Assembly (NCBI RefSeq): GCF_900129025.1
Contig: NZ_FQUM01000003.1
Span: 248,001-312,000 of the forward strand
DNA: 64,000 bases
From: Mariniphaga anaerophila
GTDB taxonomy: Bacteria; Bacteroidota; Bacteroidia; Bacteroidales; Prolixibacteraceae
Direction: 5' to 3'
Shown here: positions 19,631 through 27,061 of the stretch, in pieces
Position numbering within the stretch: the first letter of the stretch is position 1
How the letters are laid out: the number at the start of each line of letters is the position of its first letter
The notes under the pieces: generated by a model
What the model saw: the letters and a program-made list of their open reading frames with translations, nothing else
What the model was told of the DNA's origin: nothing
Databases searched by the model: none
Translations under genes and position numbers: made by a program

Positions 19631-19706
19631 TAGTTTTATATTAAATTCTGCCTTTGGCAGTATAAAGCTCAGGCAGAAAGTATTGCGAGTACTTTCTGCC
19701 TTTTTT
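19631..19706 (+). ncRNA. Predicted cis-antisense small RNA over the PUL1 susC leader
   Basis: The 92-base gap between susC and fecR holds, on the strand opposite to both genes, a -7 element, a small hairpin CTGCC-TTT-GGCAG (19649-19660) and a strong intrinsic terminator ending at 19706. Together they predict an RNA of about 75 bases antisense to the susC leader. Cis-encoded antisense RNAs in this position are known in Bacteroides PULs of the ECF-sigma type, where DonS represses the don locus. The ends are predicted, not measured. The second PUL in this window has the same arrangement. Confidence 0.5.
19672..19706 (+). terminator. Intrinsic terminator in antisense orientation between fecR and susC (PUL1)
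   Basis: A perfect 11-bp stem, GGCAGAAAGTA (19672-19682) with TACTTTCTGCC (19690-19700), a 7-base loop and TTTTTT directly after it on the plus strand. On the minus strand, the coding direction, the stem is followed by TGAGCTTTATACTG, which has no U-tract. It therefore cannot be a standard terminator for fecR. Confidence 0.78.
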
Positions 19707-19709
19707 CAT

Positions 19710-20894
19710 TTACTTTCTTTCCCTAAATAATATGGTTGTACCATTCACGTCTACTTCTACTTTATTGGTTGCTTTTATTATATCAAGTACCTGGGTAATA
19801 TCTCCATATCTGTTGAGACTGCCACTGAAACGCAATTCTTTAACCGACGGATTCATATAAAAAACATCGGCCGAATACCAGCGGGTCAGCGTAATCATAA
19901 TGTCTTCGAGGCGCGTGTCCCGAAAAATCAATTCTCCATCTTTCCATGCAGTAAACAAGGACACATCAACTTTTTCGACTTCAATACTCCCATCGCTAAG
20001 TGAGAAAACGGCCTGCTCGTCGGGTGCTAATAAGCACGCTTTTTCGGGATGACGGGTTGCTGCCACTCTTACTTTCCCTTCCACAAGGGTAGTAATTACC
20101 TTTTCGGTACTTTCGTATGCATTTACATTAAACGAGGTGCCCATTACTTCTACACTGACTTGTGCTGTTTTAACAATAAAAGGCGTCCCTGATTTGGTTA
20201 CTTCAAAATACGCTTCTCCTGTCAATTCCACTTTCCTCACTTCGCCCGAAAACTTTACCGGATAACGGAATTCACTTTTTGCATTCAGAAAAACACGCGT
20301 TCCGTCAGAAAGCAACAAGTCATACTCTGCGCCTTGCGGAACACGGATTGTATTATACAATGGCTGTTTGGCCTTTTTATTTATTTTATGTTCAGTATAA
20401 TCCAGCTTCTTTTCTGATTTGCGAATAACGGTTCCATCTTCTTCCCTGATTTCTTCCTCTCCGGGAGTATCTAAAACAATCGACTTCCCGTTGTCCAATA
20501 CCAAAACAGCTTTACTTGTGCCCGGAGTGATTTGTGCAACTACAGTACTCTCCGTCGCCTGTTTGTTAATATGATCTGAAACAAATAAATAGACACCACC
20601 GCCAATTAATAAAGGAAGTAATACTGAAGCTGCCACCCGAAAAGCCTTTTGAAGAAATGAATGCTTTTTCTGTTTTTGTATTACCTTGTATATTTTGTTC
20701 CATGCAGGCTGAGTATCAGCTTCGCGGGTACGACTCCATGCGCTGTAGTTTTTAGAATTTTTTATCGCATTCAATAATTGCCTGTTACTGCCCTCATTAA
20801 CCCAATTGTCCAATTCTTCATTCTCTCTCGGCGTCAACTCTTCCATTGTATCCTTGGCAATAAGTCCGGCTATCTTTTTTTGATGATTCTTCAT
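19710..20894 (-). CDS. FecR-family anti-sigma factor (PUL1)
   Basis: A 394-residue inner-membrane protein. The cytoplasmic N-terminal part (about 1-85, with EELTPRENEELDNWVNEG) binds the sigma factor. One membrane segment at about 88-107 (ASVLLPLLIGGGVYLFVSD) leads to the periplasmic FecR domain (VPQGAEYDLLLSDGTRVFLNAKSEFRYP, VELTGEAYFEV, PFIVKTAQVSVEVMGTSFNV). The C-terminal DUF4974-like domain (LEDIMITLTRWYSADVFY, FSGSLNRYGDITQVLDII) is the part that meets the STN domain of SusC. It lies between the sigma gene and susC and completes a three-part transmembrane signalling relay. Confidence 0.95.
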   Translation of the reverse strand: MKNHQKKIAGLIAKDTMEELTPRENEELDNWVNEGSNRQLLNAIKNSKNYSAWSRTREADTQPAWNKIYKVIQKQKKHSFLQKAFRVAASVLLPLLIGGGVYLFVSDHINKQATESTVVAQITPGTSKAVLVLDNGKSIVLDTPGEEEIREEDGTVIRKSEKKLDYTEHKINKKAKQPLYNTIRVPQGAEYDLLLSDGTRVFLNAKSEFRYPVKFSGEVRKVELTGEAYFEVTKSGTPFIVKTAQVSVEVMGTSFNVNAYESTEKVITTLVEGKVRVAATRHPEKACLLAPDEQAVFSLSDGSIEVEKVDVSLFTAWKDGELIFRDTRLEDIMITLTRWYSADVFYMNPSVKELRFSGSLNRYGDITQVLDIIKATNKVEVDVNGTTILFRERK

Positions 20895-20945
20895 TCAGAA
20901 ATTATTGAAAGCAATTTGTGAGTAAAGCACCCAAAAGGGAAAAAC

Positions 20946-20957
20946 GGGTGACAAAAA
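20946..20957 (-). promoter_or_regulatory. Putative ECF-sigma-dependent promoter box upstream of PUL1 fecR
   Basis: On the minus strand this reads TTTTTGTCACCC, 51 bases before the fecR start. The identical 12 bases occur in the sigma-fecR gap of PUL2 (45538-45549). GTGCTTTA lies 15 bases downstream, where PUL2 has GTCCTTTA after 18 bases, so a matching -10 is less sure. The likely role is autoregulation of fecR and susCD by the ECF sigma factor. Confidence 0.6.
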
Positions 20958-21050
20958 GAAAGAATATTTTCAAAAAAAAATCATTCTAAATACAACTCAT
21001 TACATTACTGAAATTTAGCAGAAAGAAATTAAGCAGGGATAACAAAATCA

Positions 21051-21611
21051 CTACTCCGTAACAGCAGCGTCCTCCTGCAACAAAGAAAAAAACAGAAACG
21101 ACATATCCTTCAATTCTTCCCGCAATACCTTAAAAGCTCTTAATTTTAATGTTTTAACTGTATTAATCGACACATCTAAACATTCCGCTATTTCCTGGTT
21201 TTTCAATCCGTCGAGAGTTAGTTCAATAACCTGTTTACCTTTGGGAGGCAATGCACTTATGGCTTTATGAATTAGCCGGTACGTTTCATCTTCCACCACA
21301 AAATCGTGATACAATGCGTGTTCTTTTACATCCTCCGGTTTTATGGAATGTTCAGAATGATCATCCCGCAAATAATTCAGGCACCGGTTTTTTACATATT
21401 TAAAAAGATATGATTTAGCGGCATTAAGGGTGGCAATTCCAATCCTTTTCTCCCAGAAATAAATAAAAGCGTCCTGCACAATATCGTTGGACACTTCTTC
21501 GTCCCTGACTATTTTATTGGCGAAAAAGCACAACGAGGGATAAAAATCCTCAAAGAATTCCTTAAAAGCTGGTGTGTTTCCATCTTGTATTTTTTTATAC
21601 TCAACCCCCAT
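21051..21611 (-). CDS. RNA polymerase ECF sigma factor, FecI-like (PUL1)
   Basis: A 186-residue sigma-70 family protein. Region 2 (about residues 20-85) has IVQDAFIYFWEKR and KNRCLNYLRDD; region 4 (about 120-175) has LPPKGKQVIELTLDGLKNQEIAECLDVSINTVKTLK in helix-turn-helix form. It directs RNA polymerase to the PUL promoters once FecR releases it. The frame reaches 21671 with a TTG, but the ATG at 21611 is preceded by GAGGAAAAG, a good ribosome-binding site, and gives the usual family length. A possible -7 element on the minus strand, TATTTTTG (21627-21634), would give a very short leader. Confidence 0.94.
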   Translation of the reverse strand: MGVEYKKIQDGNTPAFKEFFEDFYPSLCFFANKIVRDEEVSNDIVQDAFIYFWEKRIGIATLNAAKSYLFKYVKNRCLNYLRDDHSEHSIKPEDVKEHALYHDFVVEDETYRLIHKAISALPPKGKQVIELTLDGLKNQEIAECLDVSINTVKTLKLRAFKVLREELKDMSFLFFSLLQEDAAVTE

Positions 21612-21820
21612 AGTCTTTTCCTCGGTCAAAAATAGACCATATTTTTCTTCTTTCAAAAAGAATAAAAACAAACGATTTCAGCCTTATCAATACAATACAA
21701 AAGAGAAACACTTGTTTCTGGAAAACAGAAATATGTGTCGCAGCATGCTGTTCTGTTTTCTTCAACGGCAACTAAATTTTTCGCAACAAGTTATTTACCA
21801 TTTGTTCAGAACAAAAAAAC

Positions 21821-21858
21821 ATAAAAAATCCCGGAGGGCTGTTTTTTCCCGCCGGGAT
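21821..21858 (-). terminator. Intrinsic terminator downstream of the Gfo/Idh/MocA gene
   Basis: ATCCCGG (21828-21834) pairs with CCGGGAT (21852-21858). On the minus strand the stem is followed by TTTTTATGTTTTTTT. It ends the DUF6807-oxidoreductase unit and separates it from the sigma gene. Confidence 0.8.
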
Positions 21859-21905
21859 ATGGTGTTAATTCTTCAAATATTAACTGTTGCTTAGAACTAT
21901 ATTGA

Positions 21906-23273
21906 TCAGACTATTTCTGGCAAAATATAAGGAGCCCGATAGTTTCTGCTCAACATAGAATTGGCTTCACTTTCTCCCTCGCCAACAAACCGCTCGGCAA
22001 CCGGATCGAACTCGAGCTGACGCCCCAACCGATAAGAAATGTTGCCCAAATGTGCCAAAGAAGAAGACAAGTGGCCGGTTTGTACGGGGCCATTTTGAAT
22101 GCTCATATCGCGCGCCCTGATTGCATCAAACCAGTTTTCGAAATGAAGTGTAAGTTCTCCGTCCTCCGACCGCGACGGGCCCGGCTCCCTATCTTTGCCC
22201 AGGTAAGTTGCGTAGGTACCGTATCCTTTTACAACCAAATAACCTTTATCGCCGTAAAAAATATTTCCTACCCCTGCACCATCTTCAAGGTTGGTGCACC
22301 AGTTACGTACTTCAAACTGAATAATCTTCTTTTGCTTCGGATAATGGTAAACTGATGTCTGTATTTCCGGCACTTCTTTGCAATCATCCCAGAGAAATTT
22401 TCCGCCCATCGAAGTAATTCTTTCTGGAAGTTCGTTAACACCCAGCCCCCACATGCACAAGTCAGTCTCGTGGATACCCTGATTTCCTACGTCGCCGTTT
22501 CCGTAATTCCAATGCCAGTGCCAGTTGTAATGCACCAGGTTGCGGGAGAAAGGACGCATCGGCGCCGGGCCTGTCCACAAGTCGTAATCCAACCCTTCAG
22601 GTACTTTAGAAATTCCCTGATCGCCAATATCGGGCCGCCAGCGATAAACCAACCCGCGCGCCATGTAAACGCGACCAATCAGACCATCTTCCAAATGTTT
22701 TATGGCCTCCTGAATAGCTTTGGAGCTGCGCAACTGAACACCATGCTGAACAATGCGATTGTATTTGTACGCTGCCTCAATCATCTTCTTCCCTTCATAA
22801 ATATTATGAGTGGCGGGTTTTTCAACATACACATCTTTTCCGGCCTGGCATGCCCAAATAGTTTGCAACGCGTGCCAATGATTTGGCGTTGCAAGCGCTA
22901 CAGCATCGATACTTTTGTCGTCGTAGGTTTTTCTAAAATCCTGTTCGATGGCAACTTCCTTTCCATATTTTTTCTGAAATTCTTTGGCGCGTTCCTGCAA
23001 AATAACCATATCCGGATCGCAAAGGGCAGCCACCTCAACATTTGCTTTTTTGGAAAGCCCCATTATCTCGCTAATATGACTTTTTCCGCGGCCGTTAATT
23101 CCAAGCACAGCAACTCTGATGCGGTCGTTTGCACCTTTGGCATCAGCCGGGAGAATTGTTGGGGCAGCAATGGGCTCAGCACTTAATATGCCAGGCGTTA
23201 CCGTGGCAAACAAGGCTCCTGTTGCAGCATTCTTAATAAACTTTCTTCTTGAATTGTCGTTAGATTTTCCCAT
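21906..23273 (-). CDS. Gfo/Idh/MocA-family oxidoreductase with Tat-type signal
   Basis: A 455-residue protein. The N-terminus has a twin-arginine signal (RRKFIKNAATGALF), so it is expected to be exported folded with its cofactor. A Rossmann domain with VAVLGINGRGKSH and the family EKP motif (VEKPATHN) binds NAD(P). The C-terminal domain carries the substrate site (HWHWNYGNGDVGNQGIHETDLCMWGLG). Members with this export signal are known to oxidise glycosides, in several cases at C3 of the sugar. It lies 16 bases downstream of the DUF6807 gene and shares its operator-controlled promoter. It is a distant paralogue of the oxidoreductase at 24779-26122. Confidence 0.92.
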   Translation of the reverse strand: MGKSNDNSRRKFIKNAATGALFATVTPGILSAEPIAAPTILPADAKGANDRIRVAVLGINGRGKSHISEIMGLSKKANVEVAALCDPDMVILQERAKEFQKKYGKEVAIEQDFRKTYDDKSIDAVALATPNHWHALQTIWACQAGKDVYVEKPATHNIYEGKKMIEAAYKYNRIVQHGVQLRSSKAIQEAIKHLEDGLIGRVYMARGLVYRWRPDIGDQGISKVPEGLDYDLWTGPAPMRPFSRNLVHYNWHWHWNYGNGDVGNQGIHETDLCMWGLGVNELPERITSMGGKFLWDDCKEVPEIQTSVYHYPKQKKIIQFEVRNWCTNLEDGAGVGNIFYGDKGYLVVKGYGTYATYLGKDREPGPSRSEDGELTLHFENWFDAIRARDMSIQNGPVQTGHLSSSLAHLGNISYRLGRQLEFDPVAERFVGEGESEANSMLSRNYRAPYILPEIV

Positions 23274-23289
23274 AATTTTATTGATTTAA

Positions 23290-24300
23290 TTATTTAAAAC
23301 TCTTTTTAATTCGCGAAATCTGTTCGTCGGTTAAATCCCCTCCAATAACTACCAAATGTTTCAACACCAGCTTTTCTCCGGGCTTTAAAGTGAGCTTCAC
23401 CGGATTTGCATTTTTATCAATTGCCCTGCCGCCAAAATTATTTGAAGCAAAAAGTCCATACCCCCGTGCATGCGACCACGCCGGATAATTAGGATTATCG
23501 GGATGATCCAGTATCACAACCGTAATAACTTCTCCTTCTTTTTCGGCTCTGAGGGCAACCCACGGACTTCTTTTCCCCCAAACGTCTCCGGCGGTAAAAC
23601 CCTCGGCATTTCTATAAACGCCGTTCACCCCGTCGTTATTCAATACCGGAACTTCGGTTATATTGCCTTCGGCATCGAGAAACCGGCCGGCTTTATCTGC
23701 GGGCTCTTCGAAGGCCCGATCCATGCGAAGGCCAAGCAGTCCTTCTTTGTTTTCAGTAAATGTCACTTCCTGACGCGCGGTCAGTTCAGAGGTGCGATCA
23801 ATTGTTCGAACACCTTTTTTCTCGCCAAAAACGAAGGTTGTTCTTTCATTCAGCAATGTTTCATTGTCTATATTCACCCAATCTGAAGCTGTCACTAAAG
23901 TTCCGGTTTTAGAATTAGCGTCAACAACTTCTTTGAATTTAATTGCACCATAACGGTATTTATCTTCCGCTTTTACCGCAAAAGAGTTGTTCCAAAAATC
24001 GAGGCCGTTCACATCGCCAAAGTTCAGCCAAAGCCCGACATGGTGAGGATGGTCTGTCCGCTCAAAAGGCCTCGGATTAATCGGATATCCCCGCGTAATT
24101 TCTTTACCGGAAGCAGTTACAATCGGATAAAGAACCTGTTTTTCCATATCCTCGGGGTAGATGTAAGAAGTAAAATAACTGTCTCCGAAATAAACGTCCA
24201 CTTTTCTATTTGCGGTATCGTTTTTAAACTGCACTTTTTGCGCTGAAGAGGCAAATGTCAAAGCAAAAAATAAGATTGACAGGTAAATGATGTGTTTCAT
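23290..24300 (-). CDS. DUF6807 (PmoA-like) family secreted protein
   Basis: A 336-residue protein with a signal peptide of about 20 residues ending in SSAQ. The family signature RTDHPHHVGLWLNFGDVNGLDFWNN lies near residue 85, with GDVWGKRSPWVALRAE and ILDHPDNPNYPAWSHARGYGLFASNNFGG later. The Pfam entry (PF14100) carries the historical name PmoA, but a role in methane oxidation is not implied. These proteins are usually encoded with Gfo/Idh/MocA and sugar-isomerase genes, as here, and probably act on a sugar derivative in the periplasm; the reaction is unknown. An operator palindrome sits 31 bases upstream of its ATG. Confidence 0.88.
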   Translation of the reverse strand: MKHIIYLSILFFALTFASSAQKVQFKNDTANRKVDVYFGDSYFTSYIYPEDMEKQVLYPIVTASGKEITRGYPINPRPFERTDHPHHVGLWLNFGDVNGLDFWNNSFAVKAEDKYRYGAIKFKEVVDANSKTGTLVTASDWVNIDNETLLNERTTFVFGEKKGVRTIDRTSELTARQEVTFTENKEGLLGLRMDRAFEEPADKAGRFLDAEGNITEVPVLNNDGVNGVYRNAEGFTAGDVWGKRSPWVALRAEKEGEVITVVILDHPDNPNYPAWSHARGYGLFASNNFGGRAIDKNANPVKLTLKPGEKLVLKHLVVIGGDLTDEQISRIKKSFK

Positions 24301-24331
24301 TAGATAAAGGATTTAAGTTTTATAAAAGTCT

Positions 24332-24347
24332 CCGTGTTCGCACACGG
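24332..24347. promoter_or_regulatory. LacI-type operator palindrome, copy 1
   Basis: CCGTGTTCGCACACGG is a 16-base palindrome with a central CG and 7 of 8 symmetric pairs, the form bound by LacI-family repressors. It lies 31 bases before the DUF6807 start. A -7-like TAAATTAG sits just upstream of it on the minus strand, so a bound repressor would cover the transcription start. The same 16 bases recur at 28445-28460. Confidence 0.78.
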
Positions 24348-24730
24348 ATTGCTAATTTAGTGTATTTTCCAGAGAGATTTTCACATATTGCAGACTTTTT
24401 TCGACGCAGAAACAAAAAAGTTTTTGCATTTGAGCAAAAAAACTCCGACCCATTTTCGTACAGTTTAAATAATTGAAAAAGAGGTTAATTTGTCATGTAA
24501 AATTGTTTCATCGCCTCTCGACAAAAAGAGAAACTGCATTTGTTTTTCTGATGCGCCAATTACAAAAATTAGAACTTTCTGCACTGACTGGAATTTTTCT
24601 GCGACAATATTCAGAAACATAAATATAATGACGCGAAACGGCTTTCTTTTTAGGGCAATGCCGTGGTTGCTCACGACCATCAAGCACGAGAAAATAGAAC
24701 GACAGGAAGATCTTTTCAGATTATAGAAGA

Positions 24731-24767
24731 AAAAAAGGGAGTTCCCGTTGAATGTGGAAACTCCCGG
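24731..24767 (-). terminator. Intrinsic terminator of the DUF1080/TIM-barrel/oxidoreductase unit
   Basis: GGGAGTTCC (24738-24746) pairs with GGAAACTCCC (24756-24765) apart from one bulged base. On the minus strand the stem is followed by TTTTTTTCTTCT. It lies 12 bases after the oxidoreductase stop. Confidence 0.8.
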
Positions 24768-24778
24768 AAGTAAGTTTT

Positions 24779-26122
24779 TTATAATGTTGGCTCCCAACCA
24801 GGAGCATACTCTCTGCTCCACAGTTTCATCGCATCACGATCAAACATGCGGCCGGTTTTCTCATCAATATCAAAACCTCTTCCAACACGATATGCAATGT
24901 TGGAGTAATGAACCATCGCCATACTAATGCTGGCATCATCTATTGGCGCAGTAAGCTTTTGTTTTCCTCTTATGGTTTCAAAGAAATTCAAAACATGAGT
25001 AGTCGTCATATCACCACCGCCACCTAAAGCTGTACCTGCTTCGTTTGATGCTGATTTGTTGTCTTTAATCATCTTGCCAGCACGGTCGAACAGCATGTAT
25101 TTATTTCGGTTTACAAAAACGGAACCTTCGCTGCCATAAATAATAGTGCCACGGTCGCTGTTGTAGGTATCATACCCGTTACGGCTTTTCCCGTCCCACT
25201 GAATGATTTTATTTCCGGAAAAACGGAACGTAGCTTCCATGGTATCATACATTTCCCAGCCGTCGTTCAAAAAGTGGCGTTTTGCTGCTTCCACATCCAC
25301 ACGAAGAGGAAGATCCACACCCAAAGCCCAACGAGCCACATCCAGTTCGTGGGTAGCATTGTTGCCCGACTCTGCTGTTCCATAATCCCAACCGTACCAG
25401 TGCCAGTTGTAATCCCATGTTTCCACGGTATAGTCGCGGCGCGGAGCAGGTCCCTGGAAAAGTTCCCAGTCGAGACCTTCAGGAGCAGGAGCTTTCTTTT
25501 GCAATGGCACTTCTCCCCTTTTGTTGGTATAAAAAGCCAAGGCTTTGTATGGTGTTCCGATTACTCCGTTATGAATTTCGTTTATTATTTCGATGGTATG
25601 ATCAGACGAGCGTTGCTGATTACCCATTTGCACTACTTTATTCAGCTTTTTTGCTGCTTTTACAAGCAATTCGTTTTCAAACATATTATGGCTGCAAGGT
25701 TTTTCAACATAAACATGTTTTCCGCCTTTCATGGCCATAATAGAGCCCGGAGTATGCCAATGGTCGGGAGTTGCATTAAACACAACATCCACTTTCGGGT
25801 CGTCAATTACTTTTCGAATATCGTTTTCCAGCTTCGGTTTATAGTCGATGAATTTCGAAAAACTTTGCAAGGCTTTTTCCCGCTGTTTTTTCATTACATC
25901 GCATAAATAAACCAACTCAACATTGGCCTCTTTCATGGCTACCGGCTGATAGTAGGCTCCCAATCTTCTTCCCAATCCTACTATTGCCACATTCAGCCTC
26001 TCGTTAGCTCCAATAACTCTACTGTAACTTTTTGCCGACATTCCCATTGCCGAACCACCAACTGCGATTCCGGCAGCACCGGCTGTTACTTTTTTGATAA
26101 AATCTCTTCTGTTTGCACTCAT
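24779..26122 (-). CDS. Gfo/Idh/MocA-family oxidoreductase with Tat-type signal (second copy)
   Basis: A 447-residue protein with a twin-arginine signal (RRDFIKKVTAGAAG) and a Rossmann domain with VAIVGLGRRLGAYYQ. The VEKPCSHN block holds the catalytic Lys of the family, and the C-terminal alpha/beta domain has NWHWYGWDYGTAESGNNATHELDVARWALG. It is the last gene of a three-gene unit with the DUF1080 lipoprotein and the TIM barrel. By analogy with Bacteroides 3-keto-glycoside operons, it may oxidise a disaccharide or glycoside at C3 so that the partner proteins can cleave it; the substrate here is unknown. The 99-base gap to the upstream gene is longer than elsewhere in the unit. Confidence 0.92.
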   Translation of the reverse strand: MSANRRDFIKKVTAGAAGIAVGGSAMGMSAKSYSRVIGANERLNVAIVGLGRRLGAYYQPVAMKEANVELVYLCDVMKKQREKALQSFSKFIDYKPKLENDIRKVIDDPKVDVVFNATPDHWHTPGSIMAMKGGKHVYVEKPCSHNMFENELLVKAAKKLNKVVQMGNQQRSSDHTIEIINEIHNGVIGTPYKALAFYTNKRGEVPLQKKAPAPEGLDWELFQGPAPRRDYTVETWDYNWHWYGWDYGTAESGNNATHELDVARWALGVDLPLRVDVEAAKRHFLNDGWEMYDTMEATFRFSGNKIIQWDGKSRNGYDTYNSDRGTIIYGSEGSVFVNRNKYMLFDRAGKMIKDNKSASNEAGTALGGGGDMTTTHVLNFFETIRGKQKLTAPIDDASISMAMVHYSNIAYRVGRGFDIDEKTGRMFDRDAMKLWSREYAPGWEPTL

Positions 26123-26221
26123 ATTACTTAAAAATTCTTTGTTATAATTTATTTCTGGATCTTGCTTTTTTTAGGTTGAAATTGAATCGGGAACAAGACA
26201 GTATCCGCCCAATCTAATCTG

Positions 26222-27061
26222 CTACAACATGGCCATAATTCCCTTAACGTATCCGAACGATTCCATCATTCCCGGAAGCGGGTCTTCAGCTTCGGCCTCA
26301 TATTCCAAAGCTAGTGTTCCGTTGTATCCCAGCTTCACCATACTTTTCATAAAAGCAGGAAAATCAATAACACCACGCCCTATTATACAGGTTTTACCGT
26401 CGGCAGATGCAGCAGTAACATCTTTTATGTGCACATCGAAAACACGGTCGAAAAAATCTTTTACATCCTGCTCTGGATCGCGATTAATGCGTTTTGTATG
26501 ACCAATATCAATACACAATCCCATTCGTTTATCCAAATGCTGAATAAGCTTGTATGCACTCTCGGCGCTTGGGTATAACTTGTCGCCCGGACCATGATTG
26601 TGAATAGCCAGTTTTATATCGTACTGTTTTACCTTGCCTTCCACATATTCCAACAGCTCGTGATTGGGCACACCAATTATCATCTCCATTTCGGCAGCTT
26701 TGGCATACTCAAACGCGCGATCTACTTCCTCTTTTGTTTTCATGTATATTACACCCGCTCCGTAAGCTTCGACACCTTTACTTCGGCAAAGCTCCACCGT
26801 TTTTTTGATGGTCGCTTCGTCCGAATCGAGTGGCAGATGCATGTCTTTAAACGTAATTCTGTTTACCCCGCAACGCAGGGTCATGTCCAGTGCTTCTTCA
26901 ACGGGGAACCTTCTCAGCGTATAAGAAGCAACACCCAGCTGAAAGTTAATTTTGTCTTTTTTGGCATCTGCTTTCCCAGAGGAAGCTGATGCCAGGCCTG
27001 GCATAGCTGCTGCAGCCATCCCAATTCCGGCAGCTTTCAAAAAATTTCTCCTGTTTGTCAT
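26222..27061 (-). CDS. Sugar phosphate isomerase/epimerase-like TIM-barrel protein with Tat-type signal
   Basis: A 279-residue protein. The signal (RRNFLKAAGIGMAAA) is of Tat type. The AP-endonuclease-2/xylose-isomerase-like barrel has FQLGVASYTLRRF, IKLAIHNHGPGD, GLCIDIGHTKR, VFDVHIKD and GTLALEYEAE, which carry the His, Asp and Glu ligands of the metal site. In related operons this fold acts on keto-sugars or in C- or O-glycoside cleavage, which fits the neighbours. The ATG at 27061 shares its A with the TAA of the DUF1080 gene, so translation is probably coupled. Confidence 0.9.
   Translation of the reverse strand: MTNRRNFLKAAGIGMAAAAMPGLASASSGKADAKKDKINFQLGVASYTLRRFPVEEALDMTLRCGVNRITFKDMHLPLDSDEATIKKTVELCRSKGVEAYGAGVIYMKTKEEVDRAFEYAKAAEMEMIIGVPNHELLEYVEGKVKQYDIKLAIHNHGPGDKLYPSAESAYKLIQHLDKRMGLCIDIGHTKRINRDPEQDVKDFFDRVFDVHIKDVTAASADGKTCIIGRGVIDFPAFMKSMVKLGYNGTLALEYEAEAEDPLPGMMESFGYVKGIMAML

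Larger units (their letters stand above)
24301..24778. other. Intergenic region between the two sugar-oxidation units
   Basis: A 478-base stretch. It contains the promoter and operator of the DUF6807 unit at its left end and the terminator of the neighbouring unit at its right end. The middle (about 24390-24720) shows a minus-strand frame of about 118 codons running into the terminator and the adjacent gene, with no recognisable protein family. I regard it as non-coding. Confidence 0.5.

Noticed and set aside
19672-19700. Hairpin behind PUL1 fecR as the normal fecR terminator
   Set aside because: On the coding strand the stem is not followed by a T-run; the T6 tail is on the opposite strand, so an antisense terminator is the better reading.
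21612-21671. TTG start twenty codons upstream for the PUL1 sigma factor
   Set aside because: The ATG at 21611 has a clear ribosome-binding site and gives the usual ECF length.
22470-23186. Plus-strand open frame of 238 codons
   Set aside because: It lies wholly inside the Gfo/Idh/MocA gene on the other strand and shows no family motif.
23290-24300. Methane monooxygenase subunit, from the PmoA name of the family
   Set aside because: The protein is a soluble secreted DUF6807 member beside sugar oxidoreductases, with no membrane monooxygenase features.
24465-24821. Minus-strand open frame of 118 codons
   Set aside because: It reads through the terminator at 24731-24767 and into the 3' end of the oxidoreductase gene, and has no recognisable domain.
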